From Rhytidiadelphus loreus (taxonomy: Eukaryota; Streptophyta; Bryopsida; Hypnales; Hylocomiaceae), in NCBI GenBank assembly GCA_947034895.1, contig OX344765.1:44397001-44461000 (forward strand): a DNA stretch of 64,000 nucleotides, read 5' to 3'. This document shows positions 23,426 to 35,179 of this stretch, piece by piece. Within the stretch, counting starts at the first letter, position 1; each line of letters opens with the position of its first letter. A program made the position numbers and the translations under genes. Under the pieces are notes generated by a model that worked only from the letters and a program-made list of their open reading frames with translations, did no database searches and was not told the DNA's origin.

Positions 23426-25613
23426 ATCAATGTAAGTGTTGATCAATCACAAAATAAACACATTTGAATTTGTGTCAATTTTGACTAGAAGATTTTGTAT
23501 ATGCCCATATACACTTGTATAGTATGTTTTTCTACACATTTGACAAATGTGTTTTTCAACATTGATTGCTCTGTATGAATCATAAAAGCAATGTATACTG
23601 GTCCAAAGGTTCTAGAAGGTCCAAATCTTTTATTAGGTTACTAGTGTATTTGAGCATTTTTCATATGTCAAATTCAACAATCTTGTCTACATTGTCAAAA
23701 GCTCTAAATTCTTGCACTACCAAAGGCAAACCATCCTAATTTTTTGCACATTCACCATCTTTCATTCGTTTTCTAATTTAGTGTGATTACATTTTTCACT
23801 TTGACTCCTCTATCTTCAAGAATTCCACATTTGCTAAAGATTTTATCTATATTCTCATCCTCACCAAAAAAACTTTGGGACTTAAAGGATTATTTCTAAA
23901 TCATTCCAACATCTATTGGATGCTGATGAGAGTCCTTCGAGCTAACTGCTTCATCCAATGATCTTCTCATTTTATCCAAAACAATTATTAAATCTTTAAA
24001 ATATGTCCTTTCTTTATAACCTATTTGATGAAATTGAGATAAAAGATTGAGACTTGTAATTGATTTTATTGATCTAATACGTACTAAAGCACCTTGCAAC
24101 CAATTATTGGATTTCTACAATAGGAAACATTGTCCAACCTAAACTAAAGCTGCTACTATATATACAAATGAATTTATATTTGTAATAAGAAAAAGGATGT
24201 CCATCACATTCAAGTTTAATTACAGAGTGATAGGATTCATCTTTTAAAGAATATTCATCATACATGGGATATTCATCCCTTAGGCTCTATTCTATAATGT
24301 AGAGCGATATGGAAAATTGAGTTTGGATAATTTTGAATCAACAATACATAACTTGATATATCATTTTATTGCTATTTGTTTCTAAAGGTTGTAGCTAGAC
24401 TTGTATAGCAAAAAAAACATGCACAAAATACTCAAAAGAAGTATTTGAATATTTTCAATGATAAGAGGTAAAGAAAAAACAATCCATTCATCTCATAGTC
24501 ACAATAGGTAATGGCACAACTCAATTATTATTTCATTATTATTTTGGATAAAGTTGATTTTTGCACAATTAATTTCATAATTATTTCGTGAGTTAAAATT
24601 TTTGGAGCGATGCAAATATTCAGAATTTTTTTGTCCATAATTCCATTTTTTTCCTCTAATTATCATGATTGTTAGTCTCAGGTGTCTGAATTGTATGTTC
24701 CAACATAAATAATCCAAAATAATATAAATTTAAATTCATATTCACATTCATTACAAGAAAATAAAAAAATGAAATTTCACATCATTTTTTCAATGATTTA
24801 CCTTGAATATATGCAAAAATTCAAGCATTACTCAATAGAAGAGAAATTTGTATTTTTGGCTTAATTTTGGTAAAGAATATAGTTTTTTAAATTAATTTTT
24901 GTAACTCAAGGAAGAAAAAATGACACTCAAGAATGAAAACCATGCTACACATTAACCTTGTAAGGTTAGAGGAGTCAAAAAATAACTTATAAATGATGTT
25001 AAATGAACATTAGAGGATGAAAAATTGTCATTTTTCTTCCAATTGTTTTCTAAAGATTCATGTAGTGGACTTGCAATAGATAGTGATGGAAACTCCGTTA
25101 TTGAGGTATTATTGATTTTGGGGTTGATTTCTCTTTGCAAAGGATGTTAATAAACTGATTGCAAAGATATTTTTTTAGTGTATTTTGGTAGCTTCTACTT
25201 CCTTGCTCTAGATTTGATGACTAGCCCCCCAAATGATCTTTATTGAATTTGCACCAAGTAATAAAAAACTGATGGTGATGGAGGTTTTTGTCTTTTCCAA
25301 TTTGAAAATTTCACATGCAAAATCCAAAAATTATTTATTTTATTGTAATTTGAACTTCAAGTTAACAAACATGATCTACTAATTTTTAATTATAGATCGA
25401 TACATAATTTTTTATACATGAATATTCGTCACTGTAATATACATCAATATTGAAACATTCAAATTTTAGGGCCTATTTTCTATTTGATAATAATTCACTT
25501 TTTTCTTCATCTTTTCTTCCAAAATTCTCAGTAATATAAAAAATTCTGAAATTTTATGATATATTGTATAAAAGGCATGTGATTTCATCTCAAATAAATG
25601 AATAGACATTTTT
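23426..25613. other. AT-rich DNA, no gene recognised
   Basis: Only short frames (up to about 72 codons) without recognisable motifs. Confidence 0.5.
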
Positions 25614-25617
25614 TTAA

Positions 25618-26530
25618 CCCCTAAAGGTTTTTGACTATGTTTTCACCAAAAACATTCCAAAACTATCATTTCTACTAGAAGTACTAAATTTTAGAAAAAA
25701 ACACAATTTTAGACACATGTAACTATAGGATCTTGTAGTAAGCTAGTTTGATAGGATGTGGGAAAAATTTCAGAAATTTCCAATATATAGATTGCAAGAT
25801 ATTAGCATTTGAAGTGACAAAATCCCTTTTGGGGGCCCTCAAAAATAGGGTAGCTGTACTTTACAAGGTCACAATTGTATGAAAAGATGTCCAAAATGGT
25901 GGTTACTCTTTGGATTCCCTCTAGTCAAGGGAAGTTGGCTACATGCTTGAAAATTTTCAAATCATTTGGGATTGTACAACATATAGGAAAAACATAATAA
26001 ATAGAAAGAAGTAGAGAATGATTGAAGATACTAAATTGTTGAGAATTTAGTTATGGAATTGAAAAATGCCAATCCCAATATGTTTTAATAAACAATCTAC
26101 ACCTTATTTTTTTATTTTTTTTAAATATTGAAAATTGAGTTAAATAAAGGACTTCATAGTTTATCTTAGAGTAGAGATTTTGTAACTACATGCAAACTAC
26201 GTGTAAACTAAAACTCCTCATAAGTTTCACTTCAAAAATCAAAATGGAATGATTCAAAGCTTTCCATGTATATATAAATCTAAGAGACCAATTTCAAAAT
26301 TTTATTTAAAAAATAGTGATTTTTAAAGAAGGTTTTTTACTTGTCCAAGTTGACCATAGAGCAATGAAACTACATATCATACAATAACTTTTTAACCATT
26401 TAATAAAAATGTTAAGAAAATTGTTTGGCCTTAAAGCTACTCCTCGGGCACATATTGTGTGGAAAATTAAAAGAAAAAACAAATCCCATTCTTAGTGAGC
26501 TGCCAAAAAAGTAGATTATTGCTTTAGGGG
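25618..26530 (-). mobile_element. TTAA-flanked miniature element, R1 family, complete
   Basis: TTAA at 25614-25617 and 26531-26534. Left end CCCCTAAAGGTTTTTGAC; right end in reverse complement CCCCTAAAGCAATAATC, giving a 9-bp inverted repeat. 913 bp, non-coding. Its sequence matches 45053-45952 and 1-578 in inverted orientation along most of its length. Confidence 0.65.
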
Positions 26531-28289
26531 TTAATTAATATATAGATGTAAAGTGGAGTATATAGATGTCCAATTTTTGGCTGGCTGGTACAGCCACTTC
26601 ATGGTGCATAGTGTAAAACTATGCACCATGACAAAAGAAATTTAATGAAAATTTAATTTTAACCTCACCTCCTCTTATAATTTTGGAAGGGTGCAGTTTA
26701 ATAAAAGTTTTTATATTTATATTTGAATTTAAATTGTACCCCCACCTCTCTTCTTATAATTTCGGGAGGGTGAGATTGCAAACAATTAGTATGGGATAAT
26801 CCCATACTGTTGTATTTGTATATTGCTGTACCATATTCGTATTTGTACCGTATTTGTACTGTATTCATACCGTATTCGTACCGTATTTCGTATGGGGATT
26901 TGATGGCTATTGATTTTTCTTAGCCATAGGGATGGAATTTTTTTGAAATGAATCAGATGGCTCCTGATTTTTTGGGGGTAGCGGGGGGGTTTCTTTTAGA
27001 GGGGGAAGTGTGACAGCCTCTTTTCAGCGGATAGTGTAAAGGAAATTGAAGTTTGATTGCATGGTCATTGGTTTTGCCTTTTTAGAATTGAGGGCAAATT
27101 TGTGCTTGAGCATTTTCATGCACTGCCACTTATAGTGTTTTAGGGATATCATGAGAAATATCTTTTCAAATTCTATTTGAATTAATGTTTTCATCTCAAA
27201 AAATCTTGACATTGCCATATGCCATTTATATGATTTTCAATATTTTTTTAACCCTTGAATGCCGGGCTAGTCACCGTGGAAATCATTTGTTTTGTCACCA
27301 TGTGAATTGTTTGGCTTAAAAAAAATGAAAAAGTAATCATTGGAAGAGAAACTACTATAGATGATCTTCCCTTTCCATACAAATTTAGAGGATGAATAGT
27401 TGCATTTTTGTCCTACATGGAGAGATTCTTTGTCATTCATTGGCCAAAAAATATCCTCCACATTGTTTATGGGTTAAACAAATGAACAATTCATTTCCTT
27501 ATAAGAAATAAGGATAAATTGAACCAAGGGGAAAGCCCTCCAAAAATAAAATTAGAAAACCCAACACTTAATAAAATTACCAATACCAAGTCGATCTTTT
27601 GACCAAATGATTTGCAACCTTTGCCTACATTTAAGAAACATTGACTAAACCCAAATTAGGAAGGGGGGGAACATAAAACATATAGGAGAACCATCATATT
27701 CCTTTATTTTGGGGGAAGTACTCCATAGTGGTTATCTTCTAAGCCAATCATAGCCCCCTCACCTCAATCCAAACTTTGTTGTGTCTACTCATGAAACATT
27801 GTGTTTTAGGAGTTGAGGATGATGAGCCAAATGGCATGTATTCAAGTCATTCTATGGAGTCTTTAGAGAAGAGTTGATCAATTTTTGTCTAGGCCAAAGA
27901 TCATTGTTGAAGTAGATGGCATTATGTTCAATCTAGTCATTCCAAAGAACCAAACCTCGGAAGAATGACTACATCAATGTTCAAGAAGTATTGTCAATTA
28001 GTTCATTGTTAGCCGGTGCATACTTTTGGGAAAATAACTGGTTGGAGTGTGAAAACTAATGATCCAAAACTAAACAAAAAAATTGTACGATTCTCAACCA
28101 ACCAGTGTGCTAAAATAAAAGGTTGACTCTATCTACCTGATGTAATAAAATTTAGGGTTTAGTTTCAAAATTGACATGTCTTTGAAAAATGATTGTAGCC
28201 TTTCCAAACTAAAGTTGAATAAAACTAGTTGATGAGAACTTGATACTAAAGGAAACGAACTGGGAGATTTGGTAAGGAGAAGATGCAAC
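26531..28289. other. AT-rich DNA, no gene recognised
   Basis: Contains a short tandem repeat (26811-26893) and one unpartnered TTAA-type end (TTAACCCTTGAATGCC near 27249). No coding frame recognised. Confidence 0.5.
26811..26893. repeat. Degenerate GTACCGTATTT tandem repeat
   Basis: Seven or so units of about 11-12 bp, variants of CCGTATTYGTA, ending CCGTATTTCGTATGGGG. Confidence 0.7.
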
Positions 28290-28291
28290 TA

Positions 28292-28834
28292 AGGTAAACT
28301 AGCCTATGACAGGCAAATCGCCTAATGCAGACATCTAAAAAATCACTCAAGACAGTCTTACATCAATCTATGACAGATTTTTATTAATAAATGAAATGAA
28401 GAGTTTATTAGGTTGGTTAGTGGCCGAAATCAATGCCTTGGGTGATGGAGATAGAGTTATTAGTGACTGTTTTTAAACCACCTACTTTTCTAGTGTAAAA
28501 TCATTACAAGAACTAAGTTTTACATTCCTTTATGTTATGGCCATGTTAGGGGAAACTGTGACCATGTTAGGGAATTTTGAGACTGTTATAGGTGGTCAGA
28601 TGGCCATTATGGATACATGCTATGGGGATCTTGGGGTAGTCTACAGGCTGTTTTAGGCCAATTGGGCTGCACGCTTCAAAAATTCATAAAAAATTCATTT
28701 TTTGTCCAAAAAATAAAATTTCAATTGCTCTCTGCAATCCACATGCTTATCTTTTACTGGTAAAAAATTTAATTTTTTTCAAAAACGAAATCATGGCAAA
28801 CCAGCCATTCTGCCTATCATAGGCTGGTTTACCT
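28292..28834. mobile_element. TA-flanked AGGTAAAC MITE, copy 1
   Basis: Flanked by TA (28290-28291 and 28835-28836). Ends AGGTAAACTAGCCTATGACA and, in reverse complement, AGGTAAACCAGCCTATGATA. 543 bp, non-coding. TA target and short ends suggest a mariner/Stowaway-type element. Confidence 0.6.
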
Positions 28835-28945
28835 TAGTGCCCTTGGGAAAAAACCCAACTCCCTCTATACAAAGGCAAATTACTAGGGCATTTCTACAAA
28901 CACTAGACCACATGGAAGCGCCTTTGGAATTGGAAACCCAATATA

Positions 28946-29667
28946 AGGTAAAACAACCCATCGTCGTTAGAATTAGGAGTTTGACCACATGTGCTTGCTG
29001 AAATTTTTCAATTTTTTTTTCTACAGTAGTACAAGTGTGAGAAAAAGTGAGAACAATTGAAATTATGTATTTTTTGACAAAGTATGAATTTACTATGAAT
29101 TTTTGAAGTGTTCAATGCATCATGACCCAAAAGAGTCTATAGACTACCTTAGAACAAACAAAATCTGAATCCATCATACTCATGTTGTTCACCTAAAGCA
29201 GTCATAGTATTTTCTAACAAGGAGGGTCTAAAAAGTCAATTCTTACAATGAATATACATTGAAAAACTGGAAGTTCCTAATGTAGTCAATAATCACTCCA
29301 TTATTGTCATCTAACACATGCATTGAAGTCAAAATCTTACAAACTGACCCCCCCCCCATAATAAGGGTACTTCCTAGGCCAAGGTGAACTAACCCCCTCA
29401 TTGCCCCAGCCAAAGGTTATTGTGAAAAAAAGCCCCCTAATTTTTGCTGTGATTTTCCTAATTTCTACACCTCCCCTAGCTAATTAGGGGCCATTGATTG
29501 CAAATATGAATTTAGAATTTGCAAATTTTATCATCTGATTGCAAATAAAAAATTCCACAATGTTTTCCCCAAGGATAAAATAGGGCAATGAGATGGTCAA
29601 TTCACCATGGCTGTACTCTTCTTGGTGTTTGCAATGGGTCATCTAACCACAATGGGTTGATTTACCT
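28946..29667. mobile_element. TA-flanked AGGTAAAC MITE, copy 2, with nested insert
   Basis: TA at 28944-28945 and 29668-29669. Ends AGGTAAAACAACCCATCG and, in reverse complement, AGGTAAATCAACCCATTG. The body matches copy 3 (41332-41795): both hold ACAGTAGTACAAGTGT and AATCTGAATCCATCATACTC. It is about 258 bp longer because another MITE (29386-29610) sits inside. Confidence 0.6.
29386..29610 (-). mobile_element. GGTGAAYY-type MITE, copy 4, nested
   Basis: Opens with AAGGTGAACTAACCCCCTCA and closes with GAGATGGTCAATTCACC; carries ACACCTCCCCTAGCTAATTA in the opposite orientation to copy 2. It lies within the preceding TA-flanked element, so it inserted later. Confidence 0.55.
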
Positions 29668-29691
29668 TAACTACTATTACCCAAGTCAAAT

Positions 29692-29925
29692 TGGATAGGG
29701 TAAACCAAACCCCTTGTTCATCCTTAAGGGAAAATGCTGAAATTTTTTATTTGCTACACGTGATAAAATTTTCAAATTTTGAATTCATATTTGCAGTCAA
29801 AGACCCCAAATTAGTTGAGAGACAAGTACAAAATAAATTAATCAAGCACAAAATAGGGGATCTTTTTTTACATACACCCCTGAAACATCTCGGGGGACGA
29901 GAAGGGGGTCTGTTCACCCTGGCTG
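29692..29925 (+). mobile_element. GGTGAAYY-type MITE, copy 5
   Basis: Opens GGGTAAACCAAACCCCTTG and closes GAAGGGGGTCTGTTCACCC; interior CTACACGTGATAAAATTTTC and AATTTTGAATTCATATTTGC match copies 2 and 3. Confidence 0.6.
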
Positions 29926-30599
29926 TCCAATTGGGCTATCCATTATCCAGAGCTTTGTGGACAAAATCCCAAACTTCTCTCACCCTACTGTGACATTCAT
30001 ATGACTTTCACTGCAAGGTCACAGTAGATGCAATTTGCATATTGATTTGTGCAAAATTTTAGTAACAGCTTTAAAGTTACAAATTCAAAAATGTTTCCAT
30101 TTTAACACACCATTAAAAAGAAATTATACTAAGAAAATACAAAAACCTAGAAGGAACTTAAAGGCCCTAAAATGACCAATGGATGACTTTCAAGATTATT
30201 TGACCCAAAAATCAAATCATTTTTGGCAAATTACATTTTCATATTATTATTATTATTATTATTATTTTTTAAGCAAATGAAATGAAATTTCATTGCTGAA
30301 CAACAAATACAAATTTAAAAAAAGAACCAAAAGGAAACCAAAGTACTTTTACAGTTAAAAAGTTCATAAACTTTCAATTTAATATGAAGTTGCATGCAAG
30401 GTGGGAGGTTCATAAAGTGCCCATGCAAGAGCTAAAAATTAATATGAAGACGTTAGACTTCTCACCAAATTTTCCTTGAAAGACAATCATGAATTTAGTT
30501 GTGAATTTTTGAAGTTGAAATACAATGGCCACCCAAAAGCATTCACCTCTTGAAATGTACACTATTTGTACATTGCTGGTGCAATGAGAAAAGCAAAAT
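29926..30599. other. AT-rich DNA with a TTA microsatellite
   Basis: (TTA)n of about 25 bases at 30242-30266. No gene recognised. Confidence 0.6.
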
Positions 30600-31608
30600 A
30601 TACCTCTGCATCGCTTTATGAACCTCCTACCTTGGAGCCGTATAAAAGTTCATACACCAAAAGTCATATATGAAGTCACAAAGACAAGGGGCGGACAGGG
30701 GGCAGATGTTAATGCAGATTATCAGTCACATAAAAGATGCACTGCAATACAAAAAAAAACTCTCGGGACATTCAACCTATCTGACACTGCAAATGAATCT
30801 ACAGGTCCAAATGGCCATTCAGCCCACGCTAATGGGACAAGTCAATTAGACGTTAGAACAATGTCATTTTCATACTGACAAAAAGGATGGTCAATCATTC
30901 CTCTACCCCAGCTTTGGAAGAAACACTAAATCAAACCAAAGAGCAACGCTTCTTTCAAGAGTATCCAAGTCGCCGAACAAGTACCAACTTGATACAAGCA
31001 CTGCTTCCATGGTAAAGGCAATCCAGTTGAACCCTTCATATTAACAAGAGTATGTGAGCAAGATGCAATACAGCAAGCACAGCCTAAATTGGCATACCGC
31101 ACAGCAGCTAAAATCACACTCGCGTAGCTTAAGCTTCTGCAGCCATTTGCTGATTTGCAGTTGGTACTGCAATGACCTTGAAAGAACTCCAGCATGCAGT
31201 GTTACCTTTCAAAAGTAATTTGCACTAGAACCAGATATGCCTGAAATCTATGACACACTCAAAAGCGAACACTGGTATTTTACTACAACTAAACTGGAGA
31301 CAAATGTAAAAAACCTCATTCCATTTGCAATACACCCACTTTTACTCGTCAGAGTAGACAGTTTTAGGGAAGAAAAACAATATGGAATCAAAATCACACT
31401 CTTAAGAGTTGGAAAATGGAGCAGTTGAGTGGACCACCCGAACCTTCGCTGATTGGCTTTAATGGTCATAGCTGTTGTCCCCCTAATGCAACTGCAGGAG
31501 GCGTCTCATATGAAGTAGGCCAAGATTGGTAGCCATTGGGTTAGTGGTTCACTAACCCGGAAAGTTCTATAAAAAGGTGACATCTTCGAGTGCACAAGAA
31601 CATTCCAT
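30600..31608 (-). other. Downstream region of cryptochrome, possible 3' UTR
   Basis: Lower in repeats and richer in GC than the flanks, and directly follows the predicted stop on the minus strand. Several short frames on both strands show no recognisable domain. No canonical AATAAA signal was seen on the minus strand. Probably transcribed 3' sequence in part; inference only. Confidence 0.3.
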
Positions 31609-31692
31609 TCAGTCTTCTTGCTTGGCACGTCGCTTGCGAACTTGAGTCCATTTGCCAAGTTTCGGAACATAGAAATCCTCCTCATCAACCTT
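31609..31692 (-). CDS. CRY: Cryptochrome exon 5 (residues 703-729), predicted
   Basis: After the acceptor TAATACAG at 31693, the phase-0 frame reads KVDEEDFYVPKLGKW then TQVRKRRAKQED and stops at 31609-31611. The reading makes sense as an ordered tail with a basic KRRAK cluster that could be a nuclear-localisation signal. Too short to be noticed as an ORF. Inferred from splice sites, phase and composition; no homologue could be searched. Confidence 0.65.
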   Translation of the reverse strand, partial: KVDEEDFYVPKLGKWTQVRKRRAKQED

Positions 31693-34600
31693 CTGTATTA
31701 CCAAAGCAACAACACAGTGAAGCCCACATAAGCAGGCAGCAATACGGCCAGAAGATGACCCCCCTAAGAAGAAAGCAAGTTGCATGAAGTCAGGTCACCA
31801 GCTCGATATGGCGATATATTTCAGCCCTCACATTCCAGCTCCACTTGGACCAATCTAAACCGAGAGAGAGCTTGTCTGCACCATAGACAAGCACAAAGCC
31901 CCAATCTGTAGGATTTCAAGATGGCCCGAACACACGCACACACACTCTTACGAAAAAACCCACACAAACCCACACACATGCACACACCCAGAGAACCCCA
32001 CCAACCAGGTCCTCCCCACTATAAACACTCCAAAAGAAATCAGACAGGCAGAGCAGCTAAACTTGCATGACATTCGGACCCTATAAAGGGCAGACAGAAC
32101 TCAATATTATGAATACAGCACTCCATACTGAAAGAAAAAAAGTTGCATCAAAGCCTCACCTTGTTTGATGTCGAAGCCTCCAGATTCACTCTCTGCACAG
32201 AGGCGTGCAAGTGTCTCCGAGATATACCAGCTCCTCTGCGGACCTCGGGAACAACCGGAACAAGACCTTCACGAACTTGGACTGAGGTACGTGCAGAGAG
32301 TGACTGAGACCAAACAGGAACAGTCCCACCAGCACTGTCGGCTCTTCCTGCCACAGAAGTTGATTCTGCTGTCGAATCCAAATCGTAATCCACAGCAGTA
32401 ACTGTAGGCCACGCCACAGGAGTTCTATCTAACGGTACTTGACCGTTGGTTCCTTCAACATAAATCGCAGGGCTATTAACAATTAAGCCCCTCCTTTGAG
32501 AAGCGTAAGGAGGTTGGACCGGTAATGTATCTGCAAATTCTTCAACATCCTCCACCATAGGTGCAGTGTGGTTCATAATGGATGCATGAGCCTGCAGATG
32601 GAACTGATTAGGCACTATCTCTGGCACCAGTTGATCCCTTCTAGAGCTATTAGATGACATATCCATTTCCCTGTGTACAATCACTCTGTGTACATCCATT
32701 CTCTCATGCAAAGGTCCTCCCGTGCCAACAACTTCAATAGTTTCTCCAAGTCCCTCTTCCAAGCCATTTGCCTGAGAAGCTTTCATGGCCGCATCTCTTT
32801 CCCACATCTCTGCAAGTGACGCCTGGAGTCGCTCCCTGGCAGCCCCAATCTCTACGATTGGTCGTGGATAGTTTGTTCCCAGCTCAACACCAGCAGCTCG
32901 GAGAGCACCAGGTGGAGCATCCCAAGGATGGTGAATCCACTCATTCGGTAGTCTTGAGAGCTCAGGGAGCCACCGCCGCACATAATCGCCATCAGGATCA
33001 AATCTATAACCTTCGACCTGATGCAAAATAGTAAATATGATTTGAGAATAGAAAGCACATACGCATCGGTAATTAGGCTATACAATGTGACTATCACAAA
33101 AAGAAGTTGTCAGTCCTAGATTCCAAAACCCACCAAAAATCGAGGGCACAGAATTTTTCTTTTAAAGTTCAAAACAGAACTGAATCGTGGTCATAGCCGA
33201 AATTGAGCTGCGTAGTCAAGTACTTGTGTGAAATACGGTATAGCAAAGAAAGATGCTAGTATTGGGAGTCAAACAGCAAAGAACGGGGCAGTGCAACACT
33301 CGACACCGAGCAAACGGATGCAATAAATACGGAGAAACTAATATCTGGTAGTACATCATACCTGGGGATTCTCTATTCGATCTAGTTCATGGCCGTCTGG
33401 TAGACTGCCTGAAATATATTGCCAACCAAGAACATCACACTCCAGGTCTGCATCAAGGAGAACGTCCCAATAATACTTCATCCCCCATCTCCACGGAAGT
33501 TGCAGAAACTTCACAGAGAAACTGGCTACCACGACACGAATTCGATTGTGTGACCAGCCCGTAGCCCAAAGCTCCCTCATACCAGCATCCACCAAGGGAT
33601 AGCCCGTCCGTCCTTGTCTCCATGCTTTGAAGTAACTCTCATCCGCACGCCACGGGAAAGATTTCAAATTGGCGAGAAGTGATCTTTCATGCGTGAATGG
33701 AAAGTGAAAACTAAGATATCTGGAATACTCTCGAAACCCTAAAGCCCTTAGGAACATGTTCACGCTTCGTTCCCCACTTGCCAATCCTTCTCTAGCCCAT
33801 GTGATTTGCTTCTTTCGAACCTCATGGAAAATTTTGCGGACACTCAATTCTCCAAAATGCAGGTGAGGAGACAGTAGCGATGTTGGGGCGCCACTGATCC
33901 CATCCGCTTTGTGCCTGTCCGTGGCATAGTCGCAGAGAGGAGCATGTAAGAACGAATCTAAAGACTTGTTCGCATAACTCCACCCTGGACACCATGCCCG
34001 TGCTAAAAGAGCATTGCTGCTTTTTTCAAACTCGTCCTCCAAACCCAGCTCCTCCGCACTGCAGCCTTGAAGTCTTCCTGAACGAACCAAACCATGAACA
34101 AGGTAAGAACTTTAGGTTAAAGTACAAGTACAACTACTACAAAGACCAGTCGCTAAGAACCTAAAAACAATACAACGCCACCATGCAAAATTAACCGAGA
34201 CATGACTCAACATAGCGATGTCAAGAAGCGCCACCTTCAGAATTCTTCAGAAAAAGGGCTAGAAAAGTTCCTACATATCCCCAATGCAAAGATTTTACCC
34301 TATCTTGAAAAAGAATTATGCCGCTAGAGAGCAAGATACATAAATTGAGCTCGAAAGCACAACATACCAATAGGTCCAATGAGTCTTTTAGGTGGTAGAA
34401 GAGGTGACTCCGGCTCAAATGGCATGTTCATACACTTCTGCCAGAACGCGTCATACAAGGTGAACGCTTGCCCTTCGTCATCATATACCTCCCAAGGTTC
34501 ATATAGCAGATCTCCGTTAAATGTATGAACCACGATCCCTTTCTGTGCTAGCCCTTGCTTCACTCGGTGATCCCTCACAAGAGAGACAGGGTCTGCAATC

Positions 34601-35179
34601 AAAACATTAAACAATTATTAAGAAAGTGGGATTTTTAAACGTACTGCAATTCCATAATACTCTGCAGAGGTCTGAGCGATACATAATATAATCATGAAAC
34701 GGGAAACGTATAGCATACTAGTCTTCTCAAAGACCTCACCAACAGGCAGGCGTTTCCAAACTCTATTGATGCATGTTCAAGATAGAGGAAGCTGCTAAAG
34801 AATACCTCCAACTGACTGGTAAAAACCGTGTCCATCACCCGCCTACACTAGTGGTCTCCCAGTAACACTCACCATACAGATGATTATAGAACACTTGAGT
34901 TGCTCCCGTAGCCTCGGCAATCTCAAGAAGCACAGTGAGTGTATCCGGGGACTTTCTCATGATCAAAGGAGAGCCTAATTTCTTGAGAGAAGACTCCAAA
35001 TGTATCAAGCTCTGCTTCAGCCACCATCTCGATACACGTCCAGGGTGGAACTGACCATCCTCAGCAGGAGACCAGACGAACACGGGAATTACAGTTCCTG
35101 CTCTGGCAGCCGCAATCAGCGCAGGATTGTCCTCCAGCCGCAGATCGCGTCTGAACCAGACTATAGTACACGTCGCCAT
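31609..35179 (-). CDS. CRY: Plant cryptochrome, blue-light receptor (five exons)
   Basis: Flavoprotein photoreceptor of the photolyase/cryptochrome family, acting in nucleus and cytoplasm. Join (minus strand): 35179-34873, 34592-34368, 34077-33362, 33017-32160, 31692-31609; all four introns read GT..AG and phases agree, giving 729 residues. The ATG is followed by ATCTIVWFRRDLRLEDNPAL, the normal N-terminus. The photolyase-homology region fills about residues 1-480: an N-terminal alpha/beta domain, then the FAD-binding domain with LSPHLHFGE, WRQGRTGYPLVDAGMRELWA and LGWQYISG. The Trp triad positions (KAW, KYYW/WRWG region, LGW) and the Asp before VLGW (equivalent of Arabidopsis CRY1 D396) are present. 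The C-terminal extension has the DAS order: DQLVPEI, acidic VEDVEEFAD, STAESTS, GGTVPVWS. That marks plant CRY1/CRY2 and excludes photolyase and CRY-DASH. Which paralogue is uncertain. The first four exons are very secure; exon 5 is a prediction. Confidence 0.93.
31929..31990. repeat. CA-rich tract inside cryptochrome intron 4
   Basis: Interrupted ACACAC repeats on the plus strand (GT-rich in the transcript), between the exon 4 donor and exon 5 acceptor. Confidence 0.8.
32160..33017 (-). CDS. CRY: Cryptochrome exon 4 (residues 417-702), C-terminal extension
   Basis: Acceptor CATCAG before 33017; begins VEGYRFDPDGDYVRRWLPEL. Contains the end of the photolyase-homology region and the whole DAS region. 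The strong donor AAG|GTGAGG at 32159 lies just before an in-frame stop (32148-32150), so an unspliced transcript would end VRL. Confidence 0.92.
33362..34077 (-). CDS. CRY: Cryptochrome exon 3 (residues 178-416), FAD domain
   Basis: Acceptor TTCAG before 34077. Begins RLQGCSAEELGLEDEFEKSS and ends DRIENPQ. Holds most of the flavin pocket and the Trp triad. Donor GTATG at 33361; the exon ends in phase 0. Confidence 0.95.
34368..34592 (-). CDS. CRY: Cryptochrome exon 2 (residues 103-177)
   Basis: Acceptor TTGCAG before 34592; starts DPVSLVRDHRVKQ and ends PPKRLIGPI. Contains DLLYEPWEV and FEPESPLLPPK-type text typical of the family. Donor GTATGT at 34367. Confidence 0.93.
34873..35179 (-). CDS. 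CRY: Cryptochrome exon 1 (residues 1-102)
   Basis: Start codon complement at 35177-35179. Ends after the HLY of FYNHLY; the donor is GTGAG at 34872. One base (G) is left over and completes an Asp codon with exon 2. Confidence 0.93.

Noticed and set aside
32165..33031. Plus-strand frames within the cryptochrome exon 4.
   Set aside because: Antisense shadows of a secure coding exon.
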